Below are positions 45,434-55,725 of a stretch of 64,000 nucleotides of DNA, piece by piece. This DNA comes from Frigoribacterium sp. CG_9.8 (GTDB taxonomy: Bacteria > Actinomycetota > Actinomycetes > Actinomycetales > Microbacteriaceae), in the NCBI RefSeq assembly GCF_015751965.1, contig NZ_JADOVH010000001.1, forward strand, positions 62,001 to 126,000, read 5' to 3'. Each line of letters begins with the position of its first letter. Position 1 is the stretch's first letter. Both the position numbers and the translations under genes were made by a program. The notes beneath the pieces were generated by a model. The model was given only the letters and a program-made list of their open reading frames with translations, ran no database searches and was not told the origin of the DNA.

Positions 45434-47314
45434 GTGAGTGGAATGCGTGGCGGTAGCACCCCAGTGGGGCGGATGGGTAAGCAGCGCACCCGCATAAGCG
45501 GCTCCGATGCGGAGGCCCAGAAGGCCGCGAATGAGGATGCCCCGAGTATTCCCAACTTGCTCGGCCGCATCACGGAGCTGTTCCAGCCTCACCGCCGGGC
45601 ACTGATCATCACCGCAATACTCGTGATTATCGGCGCTGCACTCTCCGTGCTGCCCCCCTTGCTCACCCGCCAGGCGTTCGACGTCGGGCTCTTCCCGCCC
45701 GTGGGCCGACCGAACTTCTCGGTGCTGCTCGAGATCGTCGGGCTCATGATCGTGATTTACGTCACTTCTGCGGGGCTCGGGGTCTGGCAGACCTTCCTCA
45801 CCGCCACGGTCGGCAACAGGGTGATGGGTGCGCTGCGGGTGCGGCTGTTCGGGCACCTCCAGAAAATGGAGCTGGCGTTTTTTACCCGCACCAAGACCGG
45901 CGTGATTCAGTCCCGTCTGCAAAACGACGTCGGTGGTGTGTCGAGCGTGCTCACCAACACCGTGGCGAGCGTGCTGGGTAATACGGTGACAGTCGCCGCC
46001 GCATTCGTGAGCATGCTCGTGCTGTCCTGGCAGCTCACGATTGTGGCCGTGATCCTGATGCCGATCCTGGTGATCGCCCAGCGTCGGGTGGGTCGAGTGC
46101 GGGCGAAAATCGCGACCAAGACCCAGGAATCGCTCAGTGACATGACCGCGATCACACAGGAAACCCTGTCGGTGTCGGGCATCCTGCTCGCCAAGAGTTT
46201 CAACCAGCAGGGAACTGAGGTCGCGCGGTACAGCGGCGAGAACGACAACCAGGTCCGGCTGCAGGTGCGCGAGCAGATGAGCGGCCAGTGGTTCTTTGCC
46301 ATGGTGCAGATCTTCCTCGCCATCATCCCGGCCGTCATTTACCTGTGCACCGCGTGGCTGCTCTCCAACAGCGTGCCGGTCACCGCCGGCACGATCGTTG
46401 CCTTCACGACGGTGCAGGCTCGGCTGATGTGGCCGCTTCTCGGACTCATGCGAGTCGCGCTTGACCTGCAGACCTCGCAGGCGCTGTTTGCTCGAATCTT
46501 CGAGTATCTCGACCTGCATCCCGCGATCTCGGATGCCCCGAATGCGCACCCGGTCAACGCCGCAAAGCTCGGTCACGTGCAGTTCGACAACGTGGTGTTC
46601 GCCTACCCCGACTCCGGGGATGACACACCTCCGACCCTCAAGGGGGTCTCCTTTGCGATTGAACCGGGAAAATTCGCCGCCTTTGTCGGGCCGTCCGGAG
46701 CGGGTAAGACCACGGTGTCCTACCTCATCCCCCGATTGCACGATGTGACGGGCGGCCGAATCCTGTTCGCCGGGGACGACGTGCGCGAGCTTGAGCAGGA
46801 TTCCCTGGTGGCCAACATCGGCATCGTCAGCCAGGAGACCTATCTGTTCCACGCCACGATCGCCGAGAACCTGCGCTATGCGAAGCCGGGCGCGACGGAT
46901 GCGGAGCTCGAGCGCGCGGCGCGCGCCGCGAACATCCATGACACCATCGTGTCGTTCCCGCTGGCCTACGACACCGTCGTCGGCGAACGCGGATACCGCC
47001 TGAGCGGAGGTGAGAAACAGCGCATCGCTATCGCGAGGGTCTTGCTCAAGGACCCGCGGGTTCTCATCCTCGATGAAGCTACGAGCGCCCTGGACTCCAT
47101 CTCTGAACGGATCGTGCAGGAAGCCCTTGATACGGCTTCAGCTGGCCGCACAACCATCGCCATCGCACACCGTCTCTCGACGATCGTGGCTGCGGATGTC
47201 ATCTTCGTGGTCGATGCCGGGCGCATTGTGGAGCAGGGCAGCCACGCCGAGCTCACCGCGCTCGGCGGCGTGTACGCCCGTCTCTACAGCCAGCAGGTCA
47301 CCCAGCGCGAGTAG
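45434..47314 (+). CDS. ABC transporter, fused permease and ATPase
   Basis: A type I (B-family) half-transporter of 626 residues. Six helices lie in about residues 55-330; the ATPase has Walker A GPSGAGKTT (near 420), Q-loop IGIVSQETYLF, signature RLSGGEKQRIAIARVLL (near 521), Walker B LILDEATSALD and H-loop IAHRLSTI. It is probably a homodimeric lipid or drug exporter. GTG 45434 is the start. It stands between the importer operon and cbs. Confidence 0.92.
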   Translation: MSGMRGGSTPVGRMGKQRTRISGSDAEAQKAANEDAPSIPNLLGRITELFQPHRRALIITAILVIIGAALSVLPPLLTRQAFDVGLFPPVGRPNFSVLLEIVGLMIVIYVTSAGLGVWQTFLTATVGNRVMGALRVRLFGHLQKMELAFFTRTKTGVIQSRLQNDVGGVSSVLTNTVASVLGNTVTVAAAFVSMLVLSWQLTIVAVILMPILVIAQRRVGRVRAKIATKTQESLSDMTAITQETLSVSGILLAKSFNQQGTEVARYSGENDNQVRLQVREQMSGQWFFAMVQIFLAIIPAVIYLCTAWLLSNSVPVTAGTIVAFTTVQARLMWPLLGLMRVALDLQTSQALFARIFEYLDLHPAISDAPNAHPVNAAKLGHVQFDNVVFAYPDSGDDTPPTLKGVSFAIEPGKFAAFVGPSGAGKTTVSYLIPRLHDVTGGRILFAGDDVRELEQDSLVANIGIVSQETYLFHATIAENLRYAKPGATDAELERAARAANIHDTIVSFPLAYDTVVGERGYRLSGGEKQRIAIARVLLKDPRVLILDEATSALDSISERIVQEALDTASAGRTTIAIAHRLSTIVAADVIFVVDAGRIVEQGSHAELTALGGVYARLYSQQVTQRE

Positions 47315-47357
47315 TTACCCAACTGTGCCCGGACCTCGCTGGTAGATTGGGATCACT

Positions 47358-48722
47358 ATGAAGTTTGCCAATAGCGTGATCGACCTGGTCGGAAATACGC
47401 CCCTCGTCAGGCTCAATCGAGTCACGGATGGCATCGCGGCCACCGTGCTCGTCAAGGTGGAGTATCTCAACCCCGGCGGATCGTCAAAAGACCGCATTGC
47501 CACCCGAATCATCGATGCCGCGGAGCGCGACGGACTTCTGAAGCCGGGCGGCACCATCGTCGAACCCACGTCGGGTAACACCGGCATCGGGCTCGCGCTC
47601 GTCGCGCAGCAGCGTGGCTACCGCTGCGTCTTCGTGCTGCCCGACAAGGTGGGCGAAGAGAAGCGCAACGTGCTGCTGGCCTACGGTGCTGAGATCGTCG
47701 TCACCCCCACTGCCGTCGCGCCAGACAGCCCGGAGTCCTATTACTCGGTCTCGGATCGGCTGGCCCGCGAGATCCCCGGGGCGTTCAAGCCCAATCAGTA
47801 CGCCAACCCCAACGGTCCGCTGAGCCATTACGAGACCACCGGGCCGGAGGTCTGGCGCGACACGGAGGGGGAGATCACCCACTTCGTCGCAGGAGTCGGC
47901 ACCGGCGGCACAATCAGCGGCGTCGGCAAGTACCTCAAGGAGGTCTCGGGCGGTGCGGTCACTATCATCGGGGCCGATCCGGAAGGGTCCGTGTACTCCG
48001 GCGGCTCCGGTCGCCCGTATCTGGTCGAGGGTGTCGGGGAAGACTTCTGGCCGGCGGCCTACGACGGATCCGTTGTCGATGAGATCATCGCCTCGTCCGA
48101 CGCCGAATCATTCGAGATGACCCGGCGCCTCGCGCGCGAGGAAGGCTTACTCGTTGGAGGGTCGAGCGGCATGGCCGTGGCATCCGCCCTCAAAGCCGCA
48201 CGCCTACTGCCGGCCGAGGCGGTAATGGTGATCCTGCTTCCGGACGGTGGCCGAGGCTACCTCAATAAGATCTTCAGCGAGAAGTGGATGCAGTCCTACG
48301 GCTTCACGCAGGTCTCGGACGAGAAGACGGTCGCTGATGTCGTCGGCCACAAGTCCGGGTCGCTGCCAGCCCTCGTGCATGTGCACCCCTCTGACACGGT
48401 TCGTGACGCCATCCAGATCATGACCAAATACGGCGTTTCGCAGCTGCCAGTGCTCTCCGCCGAACCGCCGGTCGTGATCGGTGAGGTGGTCGGCGCGATC
48501 GAAGAGAAGACACTGCTCGAGCAGGTGTTCAGCGGCGACGCGAGCATGACCGATCCGGTGGGGAAATTTATTGGAGCTCCGCTGGGTTTGATAGGAGTGT
48601 ACGAACCGGTGAGCAAAGCGCGAACTGCCTTCGGCACAGCGGATGCCCTGCTCGTTACCGAGAATGGAAAACCGATCGCTGTCGTCACGCGGCACGATCT
48701 GCTCACCTATCTCTCTGACTGA
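47358..48722 (+). CDS. cbs: Cystathionine beta-synthase
   Basis: A PLP enzyme joining serine and homocysteine to cystathionine. NPGGSSKDRIATRI holds the PLP Lys (about 44), TSGNTGIGLA the PLP-phosphate loop and GVGTGGTISGVGKYL the phosphate-binding loop. Residues about 330-454 form two CBS domains, which can bind adenosyl ligands. Length 454 suits the actinobacterial form. It forms a transsulfuration pair with metB, 58 nt on. Confidence 0.93.
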   Translation: MKFANSVIDLVGNTPLVRLNRVTDGIAATVLVKVEYLNPGGSSKDRIATRIIDAAERDGLLKPGGTIVEPTSGNTGIGLALVAQQRGYRCVFVLPDKVGEEKRNVLLAYGAEIVVTPTAVAPDSPESYYSVSDRLAREIPGAFKPNQYANPNGPLSHYETTGPEVWRDTEGEITHFVAGVGTGGTISGVGKYLKEVSGGAVTIIGADPEGSVYSGGSGRPYLVEGVGEDFWPAAYDGSVVDEIIASSDAESFEMTRRLAREEGLLVGGSSGMAVASALKAARLLPAEAVMVILLPDGGRGYLNKIFSEKWMQSYGFTQVSDEKTVADVVGHKSGSLPALVHVHPSDTVRDAIQIMTKYGVSQLPVLSAEPPVVIGEVVGAIEEKTLLEQVFSGDASMTDPVGKFIGAPLGLIGVYEPVSKARTAFGTADALLVTENGKPIAVVTRHDLLTYLSD

Positions 48723-48780
48723 CCGCATTCCTCAGACAAGCCCCGGCAACAGAAAAGCTCCCGTAACAGGAAAGACCACC

Positions 48781-49932
48781 GTGACCGACTTCTCTACCCG
48801 CGCCATCCACGCAGGCCAGGCCTTCGACCCGAGCACCGGCTCGGTCATTCCGCCGATCTACCAAACCTCCACGTTTGTGCAGAAGAGTGTCGGTGACCTG
48901 CGTGGTGGCTACGAGTACGCCCGTAGCGCGAACCCCACCCGAGACTCCCTGCAGCTACTTCTCGCCGATCTCGAGGGGGCGAAGCACGGGTTCAGCTTCG
49001 CATCCGGCCTCGCCGGGGAAGACACTCTGCTGCGGTCGATCCTGACTCCTGGCGACCACGTGATCATGGGCAACGACGTCTACGGTGGCACGCACCGGCT
49101 GGTCAACCGGGTCTTTGTGCCGTGGGGCATCGGACTCGACACGGTGGAGATGACCGACCTCGACGCGGTGCGCGCGTCGATCCGTCCGAATACGCGGGTG
49201 CTCTGGGTGGAGACGCCGAGTAACCCGCTCATGAAGATCAGCGATATTGCCGCGCTCGTGGATATCGGGCACGCCGCCGGCGTGATCGTTGTCGTCGACA
49301 ACACGTTCGCGTCCCCCTATCTGCAGAACCCCCTGGCTTTCGGAGCCGATGTCGTCACGCACTCGACCACCAAATACCTCGGGGGGCACTCCGATGTACT
49401 CGGCGGTGGCGTCGTGCTCAACGACGACGATCTCGCCGAGAAGATCGGCTTCCTGCAGTTCGCCATCGGACCGGTCTCCGGCCCGATGGATGCCTGGCTC
49501 ACCGTGCGCGGCATCAAGACCCTCGCCGTACGCATGGAGCGCCACACGGCGAACGCGCACGCGATTGCGGAGTCACTGGTGGGACATCCGGCGGTCGAGC
49601 GCGTCTACTACCCGGGCCTTCCGGGCCATCCCGGCCATGAGCTTGCCGCTCGACAGATGCGTGGGTTCGGTGGCATGCTCTCCGTTTCTCTCAGCGCCGG
49701 CCCGCATGCCGCGCGGGCATTCGCCGAGTCGACGGAGCTGTTCCAGCTCGCAGAGTCTCTCGGGGGCGTCGAGTCACTTATCGGGTACCCGTCAGAGATG
49801 ACACACGCTTCGGTGCGCGGCACGGCGCTCGCCGTGCCGGAGAACCTGGTGCGACTCTCGGTGGGGATTGAGGGCGTCGATGATCTTCTCGCGGATGTGC
49901 ACAGCGCGCTGGATCGGGTTGTCCGCAGCTGA
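48781..49932 (+). CDS. metB: Cystathionine gamma-synthase/lyase
   Basis: A PLP enzyme of the Cys/Met metabolism family, 383 residues. TRAIHAGQAFDPSTGSVIPPIYQTSTF is the family start and THSTTKYLGGHSDVLGG holds the PLP Lys (about 198). Whether it acts as gamma-synthase or gamma-lyase cannot be told from the sequence; next to cbs a lyase role in making cysteine is natural. GTG 48781 follows AGGAAAG. A terminator follows. Confidence 0.92.
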   Translation: MTDFSTRAIHAGQAFDPSTGSVIPPIYQTSTFVQKSVGDLRGGYEYARSANPTRDSLQLLLADLEGAKHGFSFASGLAGEDTLLRSILTPGDHVIMGNDVYGGTHRLVNRVFVPWGIGLDTVEMTDLDAVRASIRPNTRVLWVETPSNPLMKISDIAALVDIGHAAGVIVVVDNTFASPYLQNPLAFGADVVTHSTTKYLGGHSDVLGGGVVLNDDDLAEKIGFLQFAIGPVSGPMDAWLTVRGIKTLAVRMERHTANAHAIAESLVGHPAVERVYYPGLPGHPGHELAARQMRGFGGMLSVSLSAGPHAARAFAESTELFQLAESLGGVESLIGYPSEMTHASVRGTALAVPENLVRLSVGIEGVDDLLADVHSALDRVVRS

Positions 49933-49964
49933 GGTGCAGCTGGGCAGCGATCGCGGACATCCCT

Positions 49965-49990
49965 GCGGGCACCCGCCCAGCCCGCTTTTT
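49965..49990 (+). terminator. metB terminator
   Basis: GCGGGC pairs with GCCCGC around a 9-nt loop and is followed by TTTTT, 33 nt past the metB stop. This is a standard intrinsic terminator for the cbs-metB unit. Confidence 0.75.
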
Positions 49991-50116
49991 GGCCCCTGGA
50001 CCTCGTCGTTCCGCCGGAGCCGAATCCGCCGCCGCAGGCAGAGGAGATCAGTGAGATGTACAACCGTTGCATTAACTTCTTGACGACGGCCTGCCTGATG
50101 ATGCATGCTCGTCAGC

Positions 50117-51301
50117 ATGCCTGCAACAACGCAATCCCCTCCGCAGGGCGACCGGAATCCCGGATCACAATCGGCTCTGCGCGAGCTCAACCGACAGCGA
50201 GTGATTAGTTCCCTGCTCGGAAGTGGTCCACTGACCCAGGCCGAGCTGGCGAGACAGACCGGGCTGTCCACCGCGACCGTGTTCAATATCGTGAAGATGA
50301 TGCTGGCGAGCGGATCCATCGAAACCCAACCGACCACCAGCTCCGGGCGTCGGGCCCTTCTTGTTCGATTGCGTAACAATGGCGCCGTCGCCGTTGGTGT
50401 CGATTTCGGCCGACGCCACTTACGCATCGTTATCGTGACCCTCGGATTCGAGGTTGTCGCGGAGCAACATGTCGAACTGCCGATCGGACACCGCGCAGAA
50501 GCGAGCCTCGATCGAGCATCACAGTTGCTGTCCGGGATGCTCGAGGAGCAGAACATCCCGCCGGCGGCCGTGCTTGGTGTCGGGGTCGGCATTCCCGGAC
50601 CGATTGATCGGCGCACCGGCACGGTTGTGCAGGGTGCGATCCTGCCGGAGTGGGTGGGCATCCACCTAAATGATCTCGAAAAGCCCCTGAATTTCCCGGT
50701 GGTTTTCGATAATGATGCGAATCTGGGGGCTCTTGCGGAGGTTACCTGGGGCACTCACAACACCGTCAAAAATCTCGTCTTCGTGAAGATCGGCAGCGGT
50801 ATTGGTGCCGGTCTCATCCTGGATGGGCACCCGTTTTCGGGCAATTTCGGGATCACCGGTGAGATCGGGCACCAAACTATCGCCGACAACGGAATTCCTT
50901 GCCACTGCGGTAATCGCGGGTGCCTTGAGACCGTCGCATCCACCTCGGCGATGATGGCGCTTCTCGGTACCCGCGCCCCGGTTACGACCTCGGACATCAT
51001 CCGGAACGCTCTCGCTGGCGACGCCGCGACACTGCGCGTGATGGATGATGCTGGCGCAGCGATCGGCCGCGGGCTGGCGAGTATCGCGAATCTGATCAAC
51101 CCGGAGGTGATTGTCATCGGCGGGCCACTGGCTAGTCTTGGGCAGATTCTGCTTGCCCCGATCACGCGTGGACTATTGCGCCATGCAGTGCCAAGCGTTG
51201 GTGAAGCAACCCGTCTGGTGATGTCTTCCCTCGGTGATCGCGCGGAGGCGCTCGGGGCCGCATCCCTCGTGTTGCAGTCTCCGGGGCTGCTTCGCGGATG
51301 A
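50117..51301 (+). CDS. ROK-family transcriptional regulator
   Basis: A sugar-responsive repressor of about 394 residues. LRELNRQRVISSLLGSGPLTQAELARQTGLSTATVFNIVKMML is a winged helix-turn-helix; the ROK domain follows, with VGVDFGRRHLRIVI, VFDNDANLGALAEVTWG, GITGEIGHQT and the zinc motif CHCGNRGCLE. ATG 50117 and ATG 50105 are both possible. It lies just before the GguAB/ChvE-like importer, its likely target. Two GCATGC palindromes overlap the start region. Confidence 0.9.
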   Translation: MPATTQSPPQGDRNPGSQSALRELNRQRVISSLLGSGPLTQAELARQTGLSTATVFNIVKMMLASGSIETQPTTSSGRRALLVRLRNNGAVAVGVDFGRRHLRIVIVTLGFEVVAEQHVELPIGHRAEASLDRASQLLSGMLEEQNIPPAAVLGVGVGIPGPIDRRTGTVVQGAILPEWVGIHLNDLEKPLNFPVVFDNDANLGALAEVTWGTHNTVKNLVFVKIGSGIGAGLILDGHPFSGNFGITGEIGHQTIADNGIPCHCGNRGCLETVASTSAMMALLGTRAPVTTSDIIRNALAGDAATLRVMDDAGAAIGRGLASIANLINPEVIVIGGPLASLGQILLAPITRGLLRHAVPSVGEATRLVMSSLGDRAEALGAASLVLQSPGLLRG

Positions 51302-51342
51302 CAATTTCCGGGGCGCAGTGACGCTATTGCGTTCACAACTTG

Positions 51343-51371
51343 ATGACAACCCGAGAAAATCGGCTTAGACT
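51343..51371 (+). promoter_or_regulatory. Promoter of the ChvE-like importer operon
   Basis: ATGACA (51343-51348) and TAGACT (51366-51371) are spaced by 17 bp. A leader of about 125 nt follows to the ATPase gene. GAGAAAATCG within the spacer is partly mirrored by CGATTTCTTCTC downstream, a possible ROK site. Confidence 0.5.
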
Positions 51372-51501
51372 CACAGCGATCGATTTCTTCTCCAAAACGA
51401 GACAAGGTAGTCCGGCGTGACACAACAGGCGTCCTTCCCAGTTGCACACCTGAACGACCCTCGCCTCTCGGCGAGTTCTGCTGATGGAGCGGGGGTGCAC
51501 C

Positions 51502-53052
51502 GTGGCGAATGAAACCGTGATCCTTGAGATGCGTTCGATAACCAAAGAGTTCCCGGGCGTGAAGGCGTTGGATGGTGTCTCGCTCAGCGTCAAAGCCGGC
51601 GAGATCCACTCCATCTGCGGTGAAAACGGCGCGGGCAAGTCGACACTCATGAAGGTGTTGTCGGGTGTGTACCCCTTTGGGAGCTACCGGGGTGACATCG
51701 TGTTCCAGGGGCACGAGTCACGCTTCAAGGACATCGGCTCGAGCGAAGCCGCCGGCATCGTGATCATTCATCAGGAGCTCGCGCTCATCCCGGAGTTGTC
51801 GATCACAGAAAATATTTTTCTCGGCAACGAGCCGCGCCGCTTCGGTGTCATCGACTGGGTACAGGCCAAGAAGCGCGCGGTCGACCTGCTCGCCCGCGTT
51901 GGTCTCGAAGACGATCCCGATACTCAGATCAAGAACATCGGCGTCGGCAAGCAACAGCTTGTGGAGATCGCAAAGGCGCTCAACAAGTCGGTGAAGCTGC
52001 TCATTCTCGATGAGCCGACAGCTGCGCTGAACGAGGCCGACTCCCAACATCTGCTCGACCTCATTCTCGGTCTCAAGGGTCGCGGAATCGCATCGATCAT
52101 GATCTCCCACAAGCTCAACGAGATCGAGCAGATTTCGGACTCAATCACCATCATTCGAGACGGCAAGACAATCGAGACGCTCAACGTGAAAGCCGACGGC
52201 GTTGATGAGGATCGAATCATCCGCGGCATGGTCGGCCGTTCACTCGAGAACCGCTTTCCTGAGCGCACCGCCGAGATCGGCGAGGTCTTCTTCGAGGTCA
52301 GAAATTGGACGGTGCAGCATCCGCTCACTGCCGAGCGCATGGTGGTCAAGAATTCCAACTTCGTCGTGCGGCGTGGTGAGGTGGTCGGCTTCGCCGGACT
52401 CATGGGGGCCGGCCGTACCGAACTCGCGATGAGCCTGTTCGGCCGCTCCTACGGAACCTTCATCTCCGGGCAGGTCTTCAAAGACGGCGAAGAGATCAAG
52501 TTGCGCAACGTCACCGAGGCGATTGCACACGGCCTCGGGTATGTGAGCGAGGATCGCAAAGCGCTCGGGCTCAACCTGCTCGACGACATCCAGAATTCCA
52601 TCGTGTCAGCGAAGCTGACCAAGATCGCGAAGCTGTCGGTGATCGACAAGGTCGAAGAACACCGGGTCGCCGAGGGATACCGCAAGAGCCTCCGGATCAA
52701 GGCACCACGGGTAAACGAGGGTGTCAATACGCTGTCAGGTGGCAATCAGCAGAAGGTCGTTCTTGCGAAGTGGATGTTCACCGATCCCGACCTGCTGATT
52801 CTCGACGAGCCCACGCGAGGTATCGACGTCGGTGCGAAGACCGAGATCTACGGAATCATCCGTGACCTCGCGTCCTCTGGCAAGGGCATCATCCTCATTT
52901 CCTCCGAACTGCCGGAACTGCTCGGTGTCTCGGACCGCATCTACACGATCTTCGAGGGCGCGATTACGAACGAAATGAGCGCCGTCGAAGCGAATCCCGA
53001 GTCCCTGATGAAGAGCATGACCTCAGCGAAGAAGAAAGCCACCCTGATATGA
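51502..53052 (+). CDS. Sugar ABC importer, double ATPase (GguA/XylG-like)
   Basis: A two-domain ATPase of about 516 residues in the CUT2 class. The first domain has Walker [12 protein letters not shown] and Walker [12 protein letters not shown]; the second has [16 protein letters not shown] and [16 protein letters not shown], the CUT2 forms. GTG 51502 ([13 protein letters not shown]) fits the domain edge; ATG 51484 is in frame. It overlaps the permease by 4 bases. With the permease and the ChvE-like binder it should take up xylose or related monosaccharides. Confidence 0.92.
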   Translation: MANETVILEMRSITKEFPGVKALDGVSLSVKAGEIHSICGENGAGKSTLMKVLSGVYPFGSYRGDIVFQGHESRFKDIGSSEAAGIVIIHQELALIPELSITENIFLGNEPRRFGVIDWVQAKKRAVDLLARVGLEDDPDTQIKNIGVGKQQLVEIAKALNKSVKLLILDEPTAALNEADSQHLLDLILGLKGRGIASIMISHKLNEIEQISDSITIIRDGKTIETLNVKADGVDEDRIIRGMVGRSLENRFPERTAEIGEVFFEVRNWTVQHPLTAERMVVKNSNFVVRRGEVVGFAGLMGAGRTELAMSLFGRSYGTFISGQVFKDGEEIKLRNVTEAIAHGLGYVSEDRKALGLNLLDDIQNSIVSAKLTKIAKLSVIDKVEEHRVAEGYRKSLRIKAPRVNEGVNTLSGGNQQKVVLAKWMFTDPDLLILDEPTRGIDVGAKTEIYGIIRDLASSGKGIILISSELPELLGVSDRIYTIFEGAITNEMSAVEANPESLMKSMTSAKKKATLI

Positions 53053-54413
53053 GCGAACCAGTCACCGCGGCCAAGAAATCTGGCGGCATCCGCGACCTCG
53101 GCAAGATGTTCGGCAGTGGATCGAGCGGGCGGCAGGTCGGCATACTCGCGGCGCTGGTCGTCATCATCATCTTCTTCCAGATCACGACCGGCGGCCTCAC
53201 CCTCGACCCGACCAACCTGATCAACCTGGTCAACTCGAACGCGTATGTGCTTATCCTCGCGATCGGGATGGTGATGGTGATCATCGCCGGTCATATCGAC
53301 CTGTCGGTCGGCTCGATTGCGGCATTTGTTGGAATCGTCGTTGCAACGTCGATGGCGAGCTGGCAGTTCCCCTGGCCCGTCGCAATCCTTCTCGGCCTGA
53401 CCCTCGGTCTCGTCATCGGCGTCTGGCAGGGCCTCTGGGTCGCCTACGTCGGGGTGCCGGCATTCATCGTCACGCTGGCCGGAATGCTCATCTTTCGGGG
53501 AGCGAACCAGTACTTCGGCAACTCCACCAGTGTCACGGTGCCGTCCGACTACACCTTTATCGGAGCCGGATTCCTGCCGGATTTCGGGCCAGACACGACC
53601 TACAGCAACGGCACGCTGATCCTCGGCCTGATCGTCGCCATCGTCGTAATTGTGCGGGAATGGCGCCTGCGCAGCACCCAGAGAAAGATGGGATCCGAGA
53701 CGTCGCCACTGTGGGTGAGTGTCGTGAAGGTCGTGATACTGGACGCGCTCGTGGTCTACGCGACCCTCCTGTTCGCCGGCGGACGCATCGGTACGAGCTT
53801 TCCGGTCTCCGGAATTATCCTCGGTGTGCTGGTGCTGGTCTATTCGTTTATCACGCGGAACACCACTTTTGGCCGCCACATTTATGCCGTCGGAGGCAAC
53901 TGGCACGCCGCGGAGCTTTCGGGCGTCAAGATCAAACGAATCAACTTCTTTGTCATGATGAATATGGCCTTCATCGCATCCATAGCCGGCATGATCGGCG
54001 TGGCCCGTGCCGGTGCCTCCGGTGCGGCTGACGGCGTCGGCTGGGAGTTGGATGCCATCGCTGCGGTCTTCATCGGCGGGGCGGCGGTTTCTGGCGGCAT
54101 CGGAACCATCGTCGGATCCATCATCGGTGGGCTCGTGATCGCGGTGCTGAACAACGGCCTGCAACTACTCGGCGTCGGAATCGACCGGGTGCAGATCATC
54201 AAGGGACTGGTGCTCTTGATCGCGGTCGGAGTGGATGTGTGGAGCAAGAAACAGGGCAGACCCTCCATCATCGGCTTGATGACCCGCAACCGCAGTGCGC
54301 TCACGGATGCTCAGTCCGGTGCGCAGGTAAACACCCGGGTCGACCGTCCGTCGGTCGAGCCAACCGACAGCACGGAGGAATCGGTGCGTCCACAGTCCAC
54401 TACACCGAACTGA
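53049..54413 (+). CDS. Sugar ABC importer permease (GguB/XylH-like)
   Basis: A CUT2 membrane subunit of 454 residues with about ten helices. [25 protein letters not shown] and [28 protein letters not shown] are the signature loops of this class. The C-terminal 50 residues are a charged tail. The length matches GguB-type permeases. It forms one operon with the double ATPase and the binding lipoprotein. Confidence 0.93.
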   Translation: MSEPVTAAKKSGGIRDLGKMFGSGSSGRQVGILAALVVIIIFFQITTGGLTLDPTNLINLVNSNAYVLILAIGMVMVIIAGHIDLSVGSIAAFVGIVVATSMASWQFPWPVAILLGLTLGLVIGVWQGLWVAYVGVPAFIVTLAGMLIFRGANQYFGNSTSVTVPSDYTFIGAGFLPDFGPDTTYSNGTLILGLIVAIVVIVREWRLRSTQRKMGSETSPLWVSVVKVVILDALVVYATLLFAGGRIGTSFPVSGIILGVLVLVYSFITRNTTFGRHIYAVGGNWHAAELSGVKIKRINFFVMMNMAFIASIAGMIGVARAGASGAADGVGWELDAIAAVFIGGAAVSGGIGTIVGSIIGGLVIAVLNNGLQLLGVGIDRVQIIKGLVLLIAVGVDVWSKKQGRPSIIGLMTRNRSALTDAQSGAQVNTRVDRPSVEPTDSTEESVRPQSTTPN

Positions 54414-54494
54414 CTATTCGTGCGTAGTCCCTGGGAACGATGACTGTTCCCAAATTTCACCATGGCACCACAAAAAAAGAAAGTGAATCAACCC

Positions 54495-55601
54495 ATGCGC
54501 AAATCTGTCCTCACGACCGTGGCAATCGCCGGCGCCGCACTGTTGGCCCTCTCGGGCTGTTCGACCCGCACCGCCGCTGGAGGTGATTCGGGATCCAACA
54601 GTGGACTCAAGGCTGGTTCGATCATCGGAGTCTCTCTTCCGGACAAGACCTCAGAGAACTGGGTTCTCGCCGGGCAGCTCTTCACCGATGCGATCACCAA
54701 GGCCGGCTATAAAGCCGATGTGCAGTACGCACCAGCGACCGGCACCGCTGCTGGCCAGGCCGACCAGGTCTCGTCAATGAACACGAAGGGCGCCAAGGTG
54801 CTCATCATCGGCGCATACGACGGCAAGCAGCTCGGATCGCAGGTGGCGACCGCCCATGCCAACGGAGCGAAGGTCATCGCGTATGACCGAATCATCCAGA
54901 ACACCAAGAATGTCGACTACTACGTCGCCTACAACAACGAGAAGGTCGGCGAGCTCCAGGGCCAGGCCCTTCTCGATGGAATGAAGGCGCGCTACCCCGA
55001 CAAGATGAAATACAACATCGAGCTGTTCTCTGGCTCAGCGACCGATCCGAACGCCGCCGTGTTTTTCGATGGTGCGATGAAGATCCTCCAGCCGAAGATC
55101 GCCGACGGAACTGTCACCGTCGTCTCAGGCCAGACGAAGATCACTCAGACGGCGACGCCTGACTGGAAGCCGGAGAACGCCCAGACCCGTATGGATGCCC
55201 TCCTCGCGGCAAACTACTCCAGCACGGAGCTGGACGGTGTGCTCTCGCCGAACGACACTCTCGGTCGCGCAATCATCACGTCGATCAAGGCCGCAGGCAA
55301 GGCGACACCAGTCATGCCGGTCGTGACCGGACAGGACTCGGAAGCCGCATCCATCCCTCTCATCATGAGCGGGGAACAGTACTCGACCATCAATAAGGAC
55401 ACGGCAAAGCTCGTTGCTCAGGCAATCTCGATGATCAATGACATCGCGAAGGGCAATAAAGCCTCGACGAACTCCCCAGCCACCAATAACGGTGCTGTAG
55501 ACGTTCCGACCTTCTATCTCGCGCCGGTACTGGTCACGAAGGACAACGCTGCGCAGTCCTACGCGAACAACCCGACCCTTCTGGCGCTCGTCAAGAAGTA
55601 G
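54495..55601 (+). CDS. Sugar-binding lipoprotein (ChvE/XylF-like)
   Basis: A periplasmic-binding-type lipoprotein of about 368 residues. The signal MRKSVLTTVAIAGAALLALSGC ends in a lipobox. IIGVSLPDKTSENWVLAGQLF, VIAYDRIIQNTKNVDYYVAYNNEKVGELQG and VTGQDSEAASIPLIMSGEQY are close to ChvE and XylF, so xylose, galactose or arabinose is the likely ligand. ATG 54495 gives the better signal; ATG 54462 is possible. Unusually for the class, the binder comes last in the operon. Confidence 0.9.
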   Translation: MRKSVLTTVAIAGAALLALSGCSTRTAAGGDSGSNSGLKAGSIIGVSLPDKTSENWVLAGQLFTDAITKAGYKADVQYAPATGTAAGQADQVSSMNTKGAKVLIIGAYDGKQLGSQVATAHANGAKVIAYDRIIQNTKNVDYYVAYNNEKVGELQGQALLDGMKARYPDKMKYNIELFSGSATDPNAAVFFDGAMKILQPKIADGTVTVVSGQTKITQTATPDWKPENAQTRMDALLAANYSSTELDGVLSPNDTLGRAIITSIKAAGKATPVMPVVTGQDSEAASIPLIMSGEQYSTINKDTAKLVAQAISMINDIAKGNKASTNSPATNNGAVDVPTFYLAPVLVTKDNAAQSYANNPTLLALVKK

Positions 55602-55613
55602 CTCGCTATATCG

Positions 55614-55651
55614 GTCCGGCCCCCGCGGTTGCGCGGGAGCCGGACTTTTTT
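55614..55651 (+). terminator. Terminator of the ChvE-like importer operon
   Basis: GTCCGGC pairs with GCCGGAC, inner CCCGCG with CGCGGG, and TTTTTT follows directly. It is the clearest intrinsic terminator in the window. Confidence 0.92.
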
Positions 55652-55725
55652 GTGCATCGGCTCGGGTGTGGGCCGCGCACCGCGTGGTGCATCGCCAGTG
55701 CCGCGTCGGGTGCTCGCCCGTCTGA

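Noticed and set aside
45260-46939. Minus-strand frame of about 560 codons
   Set aside because: Antisense to the ABC exporter with intact Walker motifs on the plus strand.
51418-51513. Short GTG-started frame of 31 codons before the double ATPase
   Set aside because: Third-position G+C is near random (about 17 of 31), so it does not look coded.
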